Part shown: positions 1 through 5,439 of the stretch, piece by piece | Numbering within the stretch: position 1 is the first letter of the stretch | Layout of the letters: each line of letters opens with the position of its first letter | Source: Prevotellaceae bacterium | GTDB taxonomy: Bacteria; Bacteroidota; Bacteroidia; Bacteroidales; Bacteroidaceae | Direction: 5' to 3' | Assembly (NCBI GenBank): GCA_021204545.1 | Contig: JAJPZF010000206.1 | Coordinates: 1-5,439 of the forward strand | Length of the DNA stretch: 5,439 nt | The notes under the pieces: generated by a model | What the model saw: the letters and a program-made list of their open reading frames with translations, nothing else | Told to the model about the DNA's origin: nothing | The model's database searches: none | Translations under genes and position numbers: made by a program

Positions 1-265
1 ACAGCACGTACTCGTTCTCATCCACGTTGGTCGTCGAGTCCTGCGCCTCGAAGACAGTCTCGCTTATCACCTTAATCTTGCTTGTGCTTAGCAGTGTGTC
101 GCCGTAGCTGTCGGTAAGCACCAGAGGGTCGCGGGCGAGGAAGGAGGCAATGGCCTTGCGCTCCTTCTCCTTCTGCTCGGCGTACGTCTCGTCGTCGTCG
201 CAGGAGGCGAGCGTCCAGCCTGCCAGGAGGGCGCATAGCAGTGTGTATAGAGTGTATCGTCTCAT
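1..265 (-). CDS. DUF4827-type lipoprotein, N-terminal part only (cut by window edge)
   Basis: The frame starts with ATG at 265 and stays open to the left edge, giving 88 codons; the C-terminus is outside the window. The N-terminus is a lipoprotein signal: MRR, a hydrophobic stretch (about residues 5-20) and lipobox LASC with the lipidated cysteine at residue 22. The next residues are DDDE, an acidic run like the Bacteroidetes lipoprotein export signal that sends lipoproteins to the cell surface. The mature part continues with TYAEQKEKERKAIASFL and later ENEYVL, which match my memory of the DUF4827 family, an uncharacterised Bacteroidetes lipoprotein family related to FKBP-like proteins. The preceding nrnA stop (267-269) is one base away, so the two are surely cotranscribed. 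The family call is from recall, not a search; the lipoprotein call is read directly. Function unknown. Confidence 0.82.
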   Translation of the reverse strand, partial: MRRYTLYTLLCALLAGWTLASCDDDETYAEQKEKERKAIASFLARDPLVLTDSYGDTLLSTSKIKVISETVFEAQDSTTNVDENEYVL

Positions 266-266
266 C

Positions 267-1277
267 CTATTTATCTTTATAGAGTGTCGCATACTTCCTT
301 ATCGCAAGGCGGGCAACCTCCACAGCCTCGTCCATCGACGACATCAGCGAGCCGCCAGCAGCGTTCTTGTGACCGCCGCCGTTGAAGAACTCCTCCGCCA
401 TCTTGTTGCAAGGGAAGTCGCCGAGGCTGCGGGTGGACACCCTTATCTTCCCCCACACCTCAGTGTCTTGCCTTAGGAAGACGCTAAGGCGTATGCCGCC
501 GATCTGCAAGGGCAGGTTCACCAGCCCCTCAGTGTCTCCGTTCTTCACCGAGAAGCGGCGGTATTCCTCGTTAGTCAGGGTAATGAGGGCGGCGGAGCAG
601 TCCTTCATCACCTCCATCTTGACGTAGAGCAGGTAGCCCGTCAGTCGCAGCTTCCCTTCGGTGCAAGTCTGGAAGATAGCCTGGTAAAGCTCGTCCTTGT
701 CTATGCCGCGCCTCAACAGCCACAGCACGCTCTCGTATATCTCTGGTCGGCTGCTGGCGTAGGTGAAGGCACCCGTGTCGGTCATCATGCCTATGTAAAG
801 GCACTCCGCCTCCTCACGTGTCAACTGCTCCGCCCAGCCCGTCTCCATCTCGAGGCGAAGCAGCACCTCGCACGTGCTTGACAGCTCGGGGCGGGAGACG
901 ACCACTTGGCAGAACTGCTCGGGCAGCAGGTGGTGGTCAATCATCACCTTCGGCGCCTTGCTCTCCTTTATCATCTCCGACAGCGCACCTGCCCTGCCCA
1001 AGGCGTTATAGTCGAGGCAGAAGATGAGGTCAGCCTCCGCTATAAGCGTCGTCACCTTACTGCGGTTCGTGTTGGCTACGATAAGCTCACCGCTCGAGGG
1101 GACGCGCCTAAGGTTGTCGGGGAAGGCGTTAGGGACGATGGCGACGGCCTCCTTTCCCAAGCGCCTAAGGAGCAACAGGGCGGCGCAGAGGCTGCCTATT
1201 GCGTCGCCGTCGGGGTTGACGTGACAGGTGAGAACCACCTTACGGGAAGTGTCGAGGAGTTGTCTTAGGTCTTGCAC
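267..1277 (-). CDS. nrnA: NrnA-like DHH/DHHA1 phosphoesterase (nanoRNase / pAp phosphatase family)
   Basis: 336 residues, a normal length for stand-alone DHH-DHHA1 proteins. The DHH domain shows HVNPDGDAIGS (residues 19-29), D89 in LDYN, MIDHH (112-116, the DHH signature) and MTDTGAF (165-171); these Asp/His residues bind the two catalytic Mn ions. The DHHA1 substrate domain ends with GGGHKNAAGG (300-309). The family degrades 2-5 nt RNA fragments and dephosphorylates 3'-phosphoadenosine 5'-phosphate in the cytoplasm; some relatives cleave cyclic dinucleotides, so exact substrate is inferred. The start is GTG (1277-1275): no in-frame ATG lies upstream before the cobW promoter region, and a later start would cut into the first strand before the metal motif. 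A -7 box ends only 4 nt upstream of the GTG, implying a leaderless or nearly leaderless mRNA. The DUF4827 lipoprotein gene follows after one base. Confidence 0.93.
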   Translation of the reverse strand: MQDLRQLLDTSRKVVLTCHVNPDGDAIGSLCAALLLLRRLGKEAVAIVPNAFPDNLRRVPSSGELIVANTNRSKVTTLIAEADLIFCLDYNALGRAGALSEMIKESKAPKVMIDHHLLPEQFCQVVVSRPELSSTCEVLLRLEMETGWAEQLTREEAECLYIGMMTDTGAFTYASSRPEIYESVLWLLRRGIDKDELYQAIFQTCTEGKLRLTGYLLYVKMEVMKDCSAALITLTNEEYRRFSVKNGDTEGLVNLPLQIGGIRLSVFLRQDTEVWGKIRVSTRSLGDFPCNKMAEEFFNGGGHKNAAGGSLMSSMDEAVEVARLAIRKYATLYKDK

Positions 1278-1281
1278 GCCG

Positions 1282-1289
1282 CAAAAGTA
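1282..1289 (-). promoter_or_regulatory. -7 promoter box for nrnA (TACTTTTG)
   Basis: On the minus strand this reads TACTTTTG, a full match to the Bacteroidetes primary sigma -7 consensus TAnnTTTG, followed by C as is common. No TTTG -33 element is seen at the usual 19-21 bp spacing. The box ends 4 nt before the GTG start of nrnA, so the expected transcription start falls on or next to the start codon. Confidence 0.55.
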
Positions 1290-1300
1290 CTTATTTCCCC

Positions 1301-1310
1301 CGATATATCG
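1301..1310. promoter_or_regulatory. Palindromic candidate operator CGATATATCG between divergent promoters
   Basis: A perfect 10-bp palindrome, CGATATATCG. It lies exactly 11 bp from the nrnA -7 box on one side and 11 bp from the cobW -7 box on the other, so its dyad axis is the midpoint of the divergent promoter pair. A dimeric regulator here would touch both promoters. COG0523 genes are often under zinc-responsive repressors (Zur), which use palindromic sites, but no known Zur consensus is recognised here. Operator function is inferred. Confidence 0.35.
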
Positions 1311-1321
1311 CCTAATTGCCG

Positions 1322-1329
1322 TAATTTTG
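1322..1329 (+). promoter_or_regulatory. -7 promoter box for the CobW-family gene (TAATTTTG)
   Basis: TAATTTTG fits the Bacteroidetes -7 consensus TAnnTTTG and is followed by C. It ends 20 nt before the ATG at 1350, giving a leader of roughly 15 nt. A TTTG -33 element is not visible at normal spacing (the place holds a C run), so the promoter may be weak or activator-dependent. Confidence 0.55.
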
Positions 1330-1349
1330 CACCGCTAACACATAACCGC

Positions 1350-2477
<1,128 letters not shown>

Positions 2478-2490
2478 ATGACCCTTCGCA

Positions 2491-2601
2491 AAAGAGGTAT
2501 TACCCCCTTCATGATAGAGGTATTACCTCTTTGCCTAAAGGGGTATTACCTCTTTGCCTAAAGGGGTATTACCTCTTTGCCTAAAGGGGTATTACCTCTT
2601 T
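2491..2601. repeat. Tandem array of five 23-bp hairpin units between convergent genes
   Basis: Units begin at 2491, 2514, 2537, 2560 and 2583, an exact 23-bp period. Each consists of a 7-nt left arm, the loop TATTA, a 7-nt right arm and a 4-nt linker. In units 3-5 the arms are AAAGGGG and CCTCTTT, and the linker GCCT follows units 2-4. Read from 2521 to 2589, three consecutive 23-bp copies are identical. Unit 1 is degenerate (arms AAAGAGG and CCCCCTT) and unit 2 has ATAGAGG as its left arm, with a perfect inner GAGG-TATTA-CCTC hairpin. The array fills the gap between the CobW gene and comEC, which point towards each other. A bidirectional transcription terminator or mRNA 3'-end protector is the simplest role; an intergenic repeat family is the alternative. 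A period of 23 excludes coding. Confidence 0.9.
2514..2601. terminator. Probable bidirectional terminator formed by array hairpins
   Basis: Both converging transcripts must end within the 134-bp gap, and no other hairpin is present. As plus-strand RNA (CobW transcript) the units form 7-bp stems with one G-U wobble, each right arm ending in UUU; as minus-strand RNA the same position is an A-C mismatch. There is no long U tract, so an intrinsic terminator of the classic type is not certain. The role is inferred from position and structure. Confidence 0.5.
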
Positions 2602-2611
2602 TGCGGCTGCC

Positions 2612-3853
2612 TTAGGAGAGGAGACAGACCGCAAGAAGGCTGAGGACGGCCGCCGCGGTGTACGGCCAGAGGCGCAGGAAGTATGCGAGGCGCAGCGAAG
2701 GCGACTCGTCCCCGAGCTTCCGCACAGCGTAGACCGACGGGGCAAGGCACAGGATGACGACGTAAAGCAGCACTACCTGCGACGGGCCCAACTGTATGTC
2801 CCTCCACACCGAGAAGGGCAGCCGGGAGACGAGGCGCATTAGGCTGTGCTGCGACGAGACCAGCGAGCTGACGCAGGCGCACAGGAAGGGTGCGGCTGTG
2901 AGCAGGGAGAGAAGTGCGAGGTAGAGGATGAACGTAGCGAGCAGGATGTAGACAGGGCTGAGCGGGACGGAGTAGAGCGAGTACTGATGGAAGTAGTAAG
3001 CCACAAGTGGCAGGCTGCCTATCTGTGCGGAGACGGAGGCGACGAACGCGCTCCAGAGCCACGTGAGTTGATACCAAGGGAAGTGGCGATGCCCGCCGAG
3101 GGGTTCGAAGAAGAGCAGCAAGCCTGCCACTGAAGTGAACGAGAGCTGAAAGCTTACGCTGCCGAGGCTCGTGGGGGAGACAAGGAGTATCAACAGCGAC
3201 GCGAGACCGAGGGTGTGCCAACCGCTTGCCCCTACGAGCCGCAGCTGGGAGAGGAAGAGCAGGGTCATCATCGTCGAAGCCCTGACCAGCGAGACTGGGA
3301 AGCCCACCACCAAGGCGTACCCCCACATGGCGGCGATGCCCACCAAGGCTAACGTGCGGCGCACAAGGACGTACTCCACCGCCTGGAGCAGGCAGAGGTA
3401 GAGCAAGCCGAAGAGTATGCCGAGGTGAAGCCCCGAGAGGGCGAGCAAGTGGGCAGCCCCCGCCTCGGTGTAGAGATGCCTTATACTTGTCGTGAGCATC
3501 CCTCGCTGGGCGAACATCATGGCGTCGAGCAGGCTCTTCGCCTCGTCGCTTAAGGGCAGGGAGTAGAGCCTCACTCGGGCAAGCTCACGGAGGCGAAGGG
3601 CGAACGTGTCGAGCGACTGTGGCAGCAGGTGCCAGTCGCCCTGCCCTGCCCTCAGCATCCCCACTACCACGAAGCAGAGGAAGACGAGGCAGAGGAACGC
3701 CCCCGACCAGCCCTTGAGGTGAGCCACCACAAGGCAAGCCAGCACGAAGAGTAGGCTTAGGGTTAGGGCTAAGGTAGGGACAGGGCAAAGCGCGCCTAAG
3801 GCTATGCCCACGGCAAGGGCAGCGGTGAGAAGGAGGAAGAGGTAACGCCGCAC
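2612..3853 (-). CDS. comEC: ComEC/Rec2-family competence membrane protein, short form
   Basis: 413 residues, mostly membrane segments, with the ComEC Competence-domain core. Seen are HLLALSGLHLGIL (135-147), GFPVSLVRASTMM (184-196) and SFQLSFTSVAG (234-244), all close to the conserved blocks of the DNA-uptake channel that carries single-stranded DNA across the inner membrane. Two hydrophobic pairs lie at the N-terminus (about 3-32 and 33-66) and several helices fill 269-413. Full-length ComEC proteins have about 650-800 residues, with an OB-like DUF4131 region before the core and often a metallo-beta-lactamase domain after it. Neither is recognisable here, and the normal TAA stop with no frame remnant downstream argues against a simple frameshift. 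The start is GTG (3853-3851), 6 nt after the rpe stop; the next in-frame ATG is at codon 66. It is evidently cotranscribed with rpe. The family is clear; whether it still works in DNA uptake is uncertain. Confidence 0.88.
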   Translation of the reverse strand: MRRYLFLLLTAALAVGIALGALCPVPTLALTLSLLFVLACLVVAHLKGWSGAFLCLVFLCFVVVGMLRAGQGDWHLLPQSLDTFALRLRELARVRLYSLPLSDEAKSLLDAMMFAQRGMLTTSIRHLYTEAGAAHLLALSGLHLGILFGLLYLCLLQAVEYVLVRRTLALVGIAAMWGYALVVGFPVSLVRASTMMTLLFLSQLRLVGASGWHTLGLASLLILLVSPTSLGSVSFQLSFTSVAGLLLFFEPLGGHRHFPWYQLTWLWSAFVASVSAQIGSLPLVAYYFHQYSLYSVPLSPVYILLATFILYLALLSLLTAAPFLCACVSSLVSSQHSLMRLVSRLPFSVWRDIQLGPSQVVLLYVVILCLAPSVYAVRKLGDESPSLRLAYFLRLWPYTAAAVLSLLAVCLLS

Positions 3854-3859
3854 GTGCGG

Positions 3860-4507
3860 TCAGAGTGCCTTCAGCTCGGCTACCGCCTTAAGGGGGTCTG
3901 CCGCGCCGAAGACGTAGGAGCCTGCCACGAGCACGTCAACGCCCGCCTCAGCCAGCTGCCTACTGGTCTCGCTGTTCACTCCGCCGTCCACCTCGATGAG
4001 CGCCTTACTGCCTGTCTCAATGATAAGCTCTCGCAGGCGGCGTGCCTTACGAAGTGTGTCGGGGATGAACTTCTGACCGCCGAAACCCGGGTGAACGGAC
4101 ATCAGCAGCACAAGGTCGAGGGAGGGCAGCAGGTCGCGCAGATACTCCACCGACGTCTCGGGGCGCACCGTTATGCCCGTCATCAAACCCTTCGCCCTCG
4201 CCCTGTCTATCAGCTCACGGCGGCGGAAGGTAGCCTCGTAGTGGAAGTTGAAGTACCTCACGCCCGGCAGTGCGGCTACCCTATCAAGGTACGTCTCGGG
4301 TTGCACCACCATCAGGTGCACGTCGAGCGGCACACGGCAAAGCCTCGCCACAGCCTGCATAACGGGGAAGCCGAAGGAGATGTTCGGCACGAACACGCCG
4401 TCCATCACGTCGAGGTGCAGCAGGTCCGCCCCGCTGCGGTTGAGCCACGTCATCTCACGCTCGAGGTTGCCGAAGTCGGCTGCGAGGAGCGAGGGGGACA
4501 CTAACAT
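3860..4507 (-). CDS. rpe: Ribulose-phosphate 3-epimerase
   Basis: 215 residues from the ATG at 4507-4505, the usual family length. A longer open frame runs upstream to 4675 but its extra 56 residues do not resemble Rpe, and MLVSPSLLAADF is the classic N-terminus. The TIM-barrel motifs are intact: HLDVMDG (31-37), VHLMV (63-67), HPGFGGQKF (139-147), IEVDGGV (171-177) and VAGSYVFGA (194-202). Metal ligands by family alignment are H31, D33, H64 and D174; D33 and D174 are the catalytic acids. The enzyme interconverts ribulose 5-phosphate and xylulose 5-phosphate in the cytosolic pentose phosphate pathway. Its start overlaps the end of a 37-codon ORF by 7 nt, and comEC follows 6 nt after its stop, so the three probably form one transcript with coupled translation. 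Confidence 0.96.
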   Translation of the reverse strand: MLVSPSLLAADFGNLEREMTWLNRSGADLLHLDVMDGVFVPNISFGFPVMQAVARLCRVPLDVHLMVVQPETYLDRVAALPGVRYFNFHYEATFRRRELIDRARAKGLMTGITVRPETSVEYLRDLLPSLDLVLLMSVHPGFGGQKFIPDTLRKARRLRELIIETGSKALIEVDGGVNSETSRQLAEAGVDVLVAGSYVFGAADPLKAVAELKAL

Positions 4508-4614
4508 TCGGCCGCCCTCGGCTTGTAGGAGCGGGCGAACTCCCTTATGTAGCGGAGCGTTGACTCCTTGGGTGAGAGGTTGAGGTTGGAAAGCTGGAGT
4601 AGAAAGTCGTCCAT
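4501..4614 (-). CDS. Small 37-residue ORF overlapping the start of rpe, function unknown
   Basis: The frame starts with ATG at 4614-4612 and stops with TAG at 4503-4501. An in-frame TAG at 4644-4642 fixes this ATG as the only ATG start. The protein begins MDDFLLQLSNLNLSPKE and continues with LRYIREFARSYKPRA, a plausible soluble mini-protein of two amphipathic helices (about 2-11 and 15-30) split by an SP turn. The stop lies 7 nt inside rpe, a spacing typical of translational coupling. The composition (leucine, charged residues, one Cys at the end) looks like a real protein, not a random frame. I do not recognise a named family; it vaguely resembles short Bacteroidales proteins ending in a FARSY-type helix, but that is memory only. 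It could also be a leader peptide controlling rpe. Confidence 0.55.
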   Translation of the reverse strand: MDDFLLQLSNLNLSPKESTLRYIREFARSYKPRAAEC

Positions 4615-4690
4615 AGGCGTCGTTGTTTGCCTCTTTAACGGCTAATGTAGGGCGATTATTGCCCCCAAGGGTCACTTTTAGCCTTAAATG

Positions 4691-4722
4691 TTTGGAGGCA
4701 ATGCCTAAATGCCCTTACTTTG
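4691..4722 (+). promoter_or_regulatory. Promoter of the ECF sigma gene (-33 TTTG, -7 TTACTTTG)
   Basis: A TTTG at 4691-4694 is followed after 20 bp by TTACTTTG (4715-4722) and then GC. This matches the Bacteroidetes primary promoter layout (TTTG, 19-21 bp, TAnnTTTG) with one mismatch at the second base of the -7 box. Transcription would start near 4728, leaving a leader of about 65 nt before the ATG at 4794. Confidence 0.55.
4696..4706. promoter_or_regulatory. Inverted repeat AGGCAATGCCT in the sigma-gene promoter spacer
   Basis: AGGCA and TGCCT are perfect inverted arms around a single central A. The site begins 1 bp after the -33 TTTG and ends 8 bp before the -7 box, where a repressor would block polymerase. 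Short (5-bp arms), so chance is possible. The word GCCT(T)AAATG also occurs twice nearby (4681-4690 and 4703-4711). Confidence 0.3.
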
Positions 4723-4793
4723 CCGCCGTAACCTAACAAAACGCATTGCCTATCAGACAGACTCTACTCCAATAGCTCTTAGTTAAACACTGT

Positions 4794-5393
4794 ATGGAGA
4801 AGTTATCTCGGCTCAGCGACGAGCAGTTGGTGAGCTTGTATAGGGAAGGCAACAACGAGGCTTTCGACGCTTTGTTAGCTCACAACCAGAGGCGAGTATT
4901 CCAGTATATCTGCTTTATGACAGGCGACCGTGACGTTGCCGACGACGTGTTCCAAGACACCTTCGTCAAGGCAATTATGGCCATACGCGACGGACGCTAT
5001 CAGGAGAACGGGCAGTTCTGCGCGTGGCTCCTGCGCATCGCCCGCAACCTTATCCTCGACCGCCAAAGGAGCCTACGCTCCAGCCGCACCGTCTCGGGCG
5101 AGCTTACGGGCAGGGACGGCGAGCCGAGGGGCGACCTCCTTAGCAACTGCGCACTTCAGGAGCCCAACGCCGAGGAGCAGATGGTCATGTCGCAGACGCT
5201 TAGCGACGCCCGCCGCCTGGTCGACCGCCTGCCGGAGCCTCAGCGTGAGGTCGTCGTCCTTCGCTTCTTCGAGGAGATGTCGTTCAAGGAGATAGCCAGC
5301 CTCACCAACGTCAGCATCAACACAGCCCTCGGGCGGATGCGCTACGCCATGATCAACCTCCGCCGCATGTACGCAAGCTCCAACGCCCTCTAA
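4794..5393 (+). CDS. ECF-type RNA polymerase sigma factor (sigma-70 family)
   Basis: 199 residues, standard for an ECF sigma factor with only regions 2 and 4. Region 2 spans about 22-92: DVADDVFQDTFVKA (47-60) is the core-binding region 2.2, and GQFCAWLLRIARNLILDRQR (73-92) covers 2.3-2.4, which opens and reads the -10 element. A charged linker (about 93-125) leads to region 4 (126-192), with LPEPQREVVVLRFFEEMSF and the helix-turn-helix KEIASLTNVSINTALGRMRYAM (about 165-186) that binds the -35 element. The protein directs RNA polymerase to a stress or envelope regulon. No anti-sigma gene is visible in the 46 bp that remain after the stop, and the gene on the other side is divergent, so its control is unknown. 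The ATG at 4794 is the natural start, as SDEQLVSLYREGN begins the region at once. Confidence 0.95.
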   Translation: MEKLSRLSDEQLVSLYREGNNEAFDALLAHNQRRVFQYICFMTGDRDVADDVFQDTFVKAIMAIRDGRYQENGQFCAWLLRIARNLILDRQRSLRSSRTVSGELTGRDGEPRGDLLSNCALQEPNAEEQMVMSQTLSDARRLVDRLPEPQREVVVLRFFEEMSFKEIASLTNVSINTALGRMRYAMINLRRMYASSNAL

Positions 5394-5413
5394 ACCACTC
5401 GTTGCCTGCGGCG

Positions 5414-5430
5414 ATCTCGCTTCGCGAGAT
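5414..5430. terminator. Short hairpin after the sigma gene, possible terminator
   Basis: ATCTCGC and GCGAGAT form a perfect 7-bp stem with the loop TTC, starting 20 bp after the sigma-factor stop codon. No T tract follows (ATTCGTGGC to the window end), so it may be a weak terminator, an mRNA 3' stabiliser or part of a longer repeat cut off at the edge. Confidence 0.4.
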
Positions 5431-5439
5431 ATTCGTGGC

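Larger units (their letters stand above)
2487..2605. repeat. Outer 20-bp inverted repeat framing the hairpin array
   Basis: The left arm 2487-2506 reads CGCAAAAGAGGTATTACCCC. The right arm 2586-2605 reads GGGGTATTACCTCTTTTGCG. Each is the reverse complement of the other except at one position (19 of 20). Together they bound the whole tandem array, so the region can fold as one long stem enclosing the inner hairpins, or as separate hairpins. The right arm ends 6 bp before the comEC stop codon and the left begins 9 bp after the CobW-gene stop. Confidence 0.85.

Noticed and set aside
1272..1349. N-terminal extension of the CobW GTPase from the ATG at 1272
   Set aside because: It would run through the -7 boxes and the palindrome and overlap the start of nrnA; the family N-terminus begins at 1350.
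2491..2605. CRISPR array
   Set aside because: The units are contiguous with only a constant 4-nt linker and no unique spacers, and no cas genes are present.
2592..3326. Second minus-strand frame within comEC
   Set aside because: Arg/Pro/Leu-rich low-complexity translation, typical of an off-frame reading of a GC-rich gene; comEC motifs are in the other frame.
3854..4504. Plus-strand frame of about 216 codons opposite rpe
   Set aside because: His/Val/Glu-rich shadow translation with no motif; rpe on the other strand is unambiguous.
4650..4664. GGGC/GCCC hairpin upstream of the small ORF
   Set aside because: Only 4-bp arms with a 7-nt loop; too short to claim as an attenuator or operator.
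4508..4675. N-terminal extension of rpe upstream of 4507
   Set aside because: The additional 56 residues do not look like Rpe and overlap the small ORF; the ATG at 4507 gives the canonical N-terminus and length.
4615..4793. Promoter for the small ORF-rpe-comEC transcript
   Set aside because: I looked for TAnnTTTG on the minus strand here and found no convincing box; the promoter must exist but cannot be placed from sequence.

Overview
The window looks like chromosomal DNA from a member of the Bacteroidales (Bacteroidetes), perhaps a relatively GC-rich Prevotella-like lineage. The grounds are Bacteroidetes-type promoter boxes (TAnnTTTG and near matches), a lipoprotein with an acidic stretch after the lipobox cysteine, a DUF4827-like gene behind an NrnA-type DHH gene, weak Shine-Dalgarno signals and frequent GTG starts. 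The genus is a guess; the order is fairly safe. All genes share a GC-rich codon style, so nothing looks recently acquired from its composition.

Layout, left to right. Positions 1-265 (minus) hold the N-terminal part of a DUF4827-type lipoprotein that runs off the left edge. One base away, 267-1277 (minus) is an NrnA-like DHH/DHHA1 phosphoesterase with a GTG start. A 72-bp divergent promoter region follows, with a perfect palindrome midway between two opposed -7 boxes. Positions 1350-2477 (plus) encode a CobW/COG0523 GTPase. A 134-bp convergent intergenic region (2478-2611) is almost filled by a tandem array of five 23-bp hairpin units bounded by a 20-bp inverted repeat. Positions 2612-3853 (minus) encode a short, membrane-only ComEC-type protein, and 3860-4507 (minus) ribulose-phosphate 3-epimerase (rpe). 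A 37-codon reading frame at 4501-4614 (minus) overlaps the start of rpe by 7 nt. A 179-bp region divides this cluster from an ECF sigma factor at 4794-5393 (plus), which has a good -33/-7 promoter containing a small palindrome, and is followed by a short hairpin.

How it fits together. The minus-strand genes (small ORF, rpe, comEC, then nrnA and the DUF4827 gene) resemble a housekeeping cluster that, as I recall, is contiguous in other Bacteroidales. Here the CobW GTPase, on the opposite strand, separates comEC from nrnA. As a result nrnA apparently uses its own promoter, which directs transcription to start at or very near its GTG. The genes are mostly ordinary in function: pentose phosphate metabolism, DNA uptake, nanoRNA/pAp turnover, metal homeostasis and envelope or stress transcription. 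The unusual material is in the gaps: the hairpin array, the symmetric divergent promoter and the small ORF ahead of rpe. I see no defence system, CRISPR array, transposase or RNA gene.
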